The notes under the pieces: model-generated
Seen by the model: the letters and a program-made list of their open reading frames with translations, nothing else
What the model was told of the DNA's origin: nothing
The model's database searches: none
NCBI GenBank assembly: GCA_016208665.1
Contig: JACQXT010000035.1
Span: 1,661-9,886, forward strand
Source of the DNA: Chitinivibrionia bacterium
Lineage (GTDB): Bacteria > Krumholzibacteriota > Krumholzibacteriia > WVZY01
Direction of reading: 5' to 3'
Length of the DNA: 8,226 nucleotides
Made by a program: the position numbers and the translations under genes
Part shown: positions 7,019 through 8,226 of the stretch, piece by piece
Numbering within the stretch: the stretch's first letter is position 1
How the letters are laid out: every line of letters starts with the position of its first letter

Positions 7019-7349
7019 TGCAAGAACGGATTCGATGCCCTGCGCCTTGAAGAACTCTTTTTCCGCTGCGGCCGGCTCCGGAAGTTCGGCGGCCTTCGGG
7101 ACGGATACAACCGATCCGCGGGAGAGCTCGTTCAGAAACCAGGGGGCTTCTTCGTGATCTATGGAGCCCGCGGAGTAATCGACCGCTCCCTTCCAAAATA
7201 TCTTTCAAGATTGCATCGATTTGATCGGCGGGACGGTTCGTGAAGCGGATTGCAGCGGCATTGAGGAGGCGGGCAAAGCGTATGTATTCCTCCAGCGATG
7301 CCCTGTCCAGGTTTGCAGAATCATGCATGTCGGGAGCTGAACGTTTCAT
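7005..7349 (-). pseudogene. Displaced N-terminal segment of the sigma-54 activator (frame-interrupted GAF domain)
   Basis: ATG 7349 has a GAGGAA ribosome site and opens a 114-codon frame. Its first ~52 residues (including FARLLNAAAIRFTNRPADQIDAILKDIL) match the start of the GAF domain found at the front of many sensor activators; the rest is Arg/Ser-rich nonsense. In the next frame, from about 7195 onward, the GAF domain continues as WKGAVDYSAGSIDHEE, then APWFLNELSRGSVVSVPKA and AEKEFFKAQGIESVLAVPF, joining the frame of the large gene. The switch lies near the TTTT run at 7195-7198 (minus strand). Removing one T would restore one frame of 1,093 residues. The spacing between ADQID and APWF is about half what I recall for this GAF type, suggesting loss of tens of codons as well. 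Taken with the large frame, the ancestral gene was 4067-7349. Confidence 0.75.
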
Positions 7350-7626
7350 GATTCCTCAATGCAAATGGTAAGTGTAGACTTTACAGTATCTATATCGACC
7401 TTTTCTCCTCTCCCTGTGGTGCCGGTGCCTGCTTTCGACGAGGGTAGCATAGCCTTGTACGCCCGTCAAAGCTCAAACGCCTGCATCGCGGCGATGACAC
7501 GCGATCTTCCTCTTGCCGGTCCGTCAGGTTTTCCTTACACCCAAGAAGCTCGAGCACAGCGGTTTGCGGGAGTATGCAGGCCTGGGAAATTCGGCGAACC
7601 CAATCGCATTATGCATCACTCGAACC

Positions 7627-7640
7627 CGTACCGCAGTACA
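7627..7640. promoter_or_regulatory. Candidate upstream activator site, CGTAC-N4-GTACA (copy 1)
   Basis: GTAC (7628-7631) and GTAC (7636-7639) are separated by four bases and flanked by C and A. The same 14-bp pattern recurs 186 bp downstream. It lies about 180 bp upstream of the -24 element, within the range where sigma-54 enhancer-binding proteins commonly bind. No direct evidence of binding. Confidence 0.3.
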
Positions 7641-7812
7641 ATCTGCAACAACGCTCCATCCGAGGGAACTCGCGGGCATGAATAATCCGCGCATGGGTTG
7701 CCGGCTATCGCCGCTGGGCTTCTTGAGTTGCAGTGCCTAGTAAGCATTATAGTTACCTGCTCTTCCCCATGAGAAAAGGCGTTGGTTTGTTGTTCCTCGT
7801 TATGTCCAATCA

Positions 7813-7826
7813 CGTACTATGGTACA
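7813..7826. promoter_or_regulatory. CGTAC-N4-GTACA element (copy 2), overlapping the -24 box
   Basis: GTAC (7814-7817) and GTAC (7822-7825) reproduce the pattern of the upstream copy, including the flanking C and A; only the central four bases differ (TATG against CGCA). The right half overlaps the GG of the sigma-54 promoter, so a protein bound here might block RNA polymerase while binding upstream would activate. This is inference. Confidence 0.3.
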
Positions 7827-7835
7827 CCCTTTGCC
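7820..7835 (+). promoter_or_regulatory. Sigma-54 (RpoN) promoter for the DUF11-type gene
   Basis: TGGTACACCCTTTGCC fits the consensus TGGCACG-N4-TTGC with two substitutions. The invariant GG (7821-7822) and GC (7833-7834) are separated by exactly 10 bases. A transcript starting about 12 nt after the GC would have a leader of about 95 nt to ATG 7941. The neighbouring divergent gene encodes a sigma-54 activator with GAFTGA, which strengthens the call. Confidence 0.7.
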
Positions 7836-7940
7836 AACTGCTTCGCAAAACGCATCTATTGCAAACGCCAGCATATAGGGAAATTTCGTTCAGTATTATT
7901 CAATGGTAACCGTAAAACCGCAACCAACAAGGAGGTTTCT

Positions 7941-8226
7941 ATGGTGTTGAAGCACATGGGCTGGGCGATGGTGCTGATAATCGCTTTGAGCACACCGCCC
8001 ATGCCGGCCGCCGCAGGCTCGGATGCGCTTGTCGGAACGATCGAAGCGTACCTCGTAGCCAAGGATCAGGACGGCAAGGAGGCGTATGTACCCGCCGAAG
8101 AAGCCCGCCCGAAAGATGTCATCGAATACCGGTTGACCTACAAGAACGCGAGCAAAGCGCCCGTTACAAATGTCGCGATCATCGACCCGATCCCCCACGG
8201 CATGCGATATGTCGCCGCGTCCGCGA
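7941..8226 (+). CDS. Secreted DUF11-type repeat protein, 5' part only (3' end beyond right edge)
   Basis: ATG 7941 follows AAGGAGG at ideal spacing; 95 codons are visible. Residues 1-25 form a signal peptide: basic Lys4-His5, a hydrophobic core from about Met6 to Leu16, and PAAA-G as probable signal peptidase I site after Ala25. The mature part contains EARPKDVIEYRLTYKN, then PVTNVAIIDPIPHGMRYV, the pattern of DUF11 / conserved-repeat beta-sandwich domains (xPGDxVxYxLxYxNxG...A.NVxVxDxIPxGxxYV). Such domains occur in extracellular and surface proteins, often as repeats, and are thought to be structural or adhesive. The product should pass the inner membrane by the Sec route. The sigma-54 promoter about 105 bp upstream suggests conditional expression under the divergent activator. 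The total length and any anchoring motif are outside the window. Confidence 0.85.
   Translation, partial: MVLKHMGWAMVLIIALSTPPMPAAAGSDALVGTIEAYLVAKDQDGKEAYVPAEEARPKDVIEYRLTYKNASKAPVTNVAIIDPIPHGMRYVAASA

Larger units (their letters stand above)
7350..7940. other. Non-coding divergent spacer between the sigma-54 activator and the DUF11-type gene
   Basis: These 591 bp hold open frames on both strands, but none has a recognisable product and most lack ribosome sites. The right-hand 200 bp are visibly more AT-rich than the genes. The region contains the sigma-54 promoter at 7820-7835 and two CGTAC-N4-GTACA elements. A weaker GTAC-N4-GTCA lies at 7457-7468. I saw no tRNA, small structured RNA with clear family signature, or mobile-element end. 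The length is typical of spacers that accommodate distant activator sites. Confidence 0.6.

Noticed and set aside
7190..7205. Programmed +1 ribosomal frameshift in the activator gene
   Set aside because: No slippery codon context, downstream structure or in-frame rare stop typical of known sites is evident, and the apparent loss of codons at the same point favours a deletion or assembly fault.
7359..7740. Small open frames on the plus strand in the divergent spacer (for example 7359-7685)
   Set aside because: No ribosome sites, no recognisable sequence, and the frames overlap regulatory-looking DNA.
7845..7869. Imperfect direct repeat GCAAAACGC / GCAAACGCC downstream of the sigma-54 promoter
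   Set aside because: Only partly matching and short; it lies at or after the predicted transcript start, with nothing else to support a binding site.

Overview
The window comes from a GC-rich, Gram-negative-type bacterial chromosome. Regulators rich in GAF and PAS domains, a sigma-54 enhancer-binding protein, a probable pyrophosphate-dependent phosphofructokinase and a DUF11-type secreted protein would suit an anaerobic member of the Desulfobacterota (Syntrophobacter-like lineages). That placement is an impression from gene content only. I see no rRNA, tRNA, CRISPR array, transposase or plasmid functions.

Layout from left to right: (1) a 5' portion of a membrane-tethered GAF protein on the minus strand, running off the left edge; (2) after a divergent spacer of about 240 bp holding a strong GC-rich hairpin, an intact 398-residue phosphofructokinase on the plus strand whose signature residues predict PPi rather than ATP as phosphoryl donor; (3) convergent to it, a minus-strand run of merR, a second membrane-tethered GAF protein (a paralogue of the first) and a broken flavin reductase gene, with gaps of about 90-105 bp; (4) a large minus-strand sigma-54 activator (GAF-PAS-GAF-PAS-GAF-AAA+-Fis HTH) whose first GAF domain is interrupted by a frame change and apparently by missing sequence; (5) a 591-bp non-coding region carrying a very good sigma-54 promoter; (6) the 5' end of a secreted DUF11-type protein on the plus strand, running off the right edge.

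The most attractive reading of the right half is a divergent regulatory pair: a sigma-54 activator transcribed leftward, and a cell-surface or secreted protein transcribed rightward from a GG-N10-GC promoter about 95 nt upstream of its start. Two copies of CGTAC-N4-GTACA lie 186 bp apart in that spacer, one overlapping the -24 element, and are candidate binding sites. In the middle, a MerR regulator with the three-cysteine geometry of MerR/PbrR metal sensors heads a possible transcription unit with no metal pump or reductase in view.

Two of the seven genes (flavin reductase and sigma-54 activator) show the same kind of damage: a change of frame at a point where family members normally have tens of additional residues. 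This could be genuine decay or assembly collapse, and it decides whether the regulator is full length in the cell.
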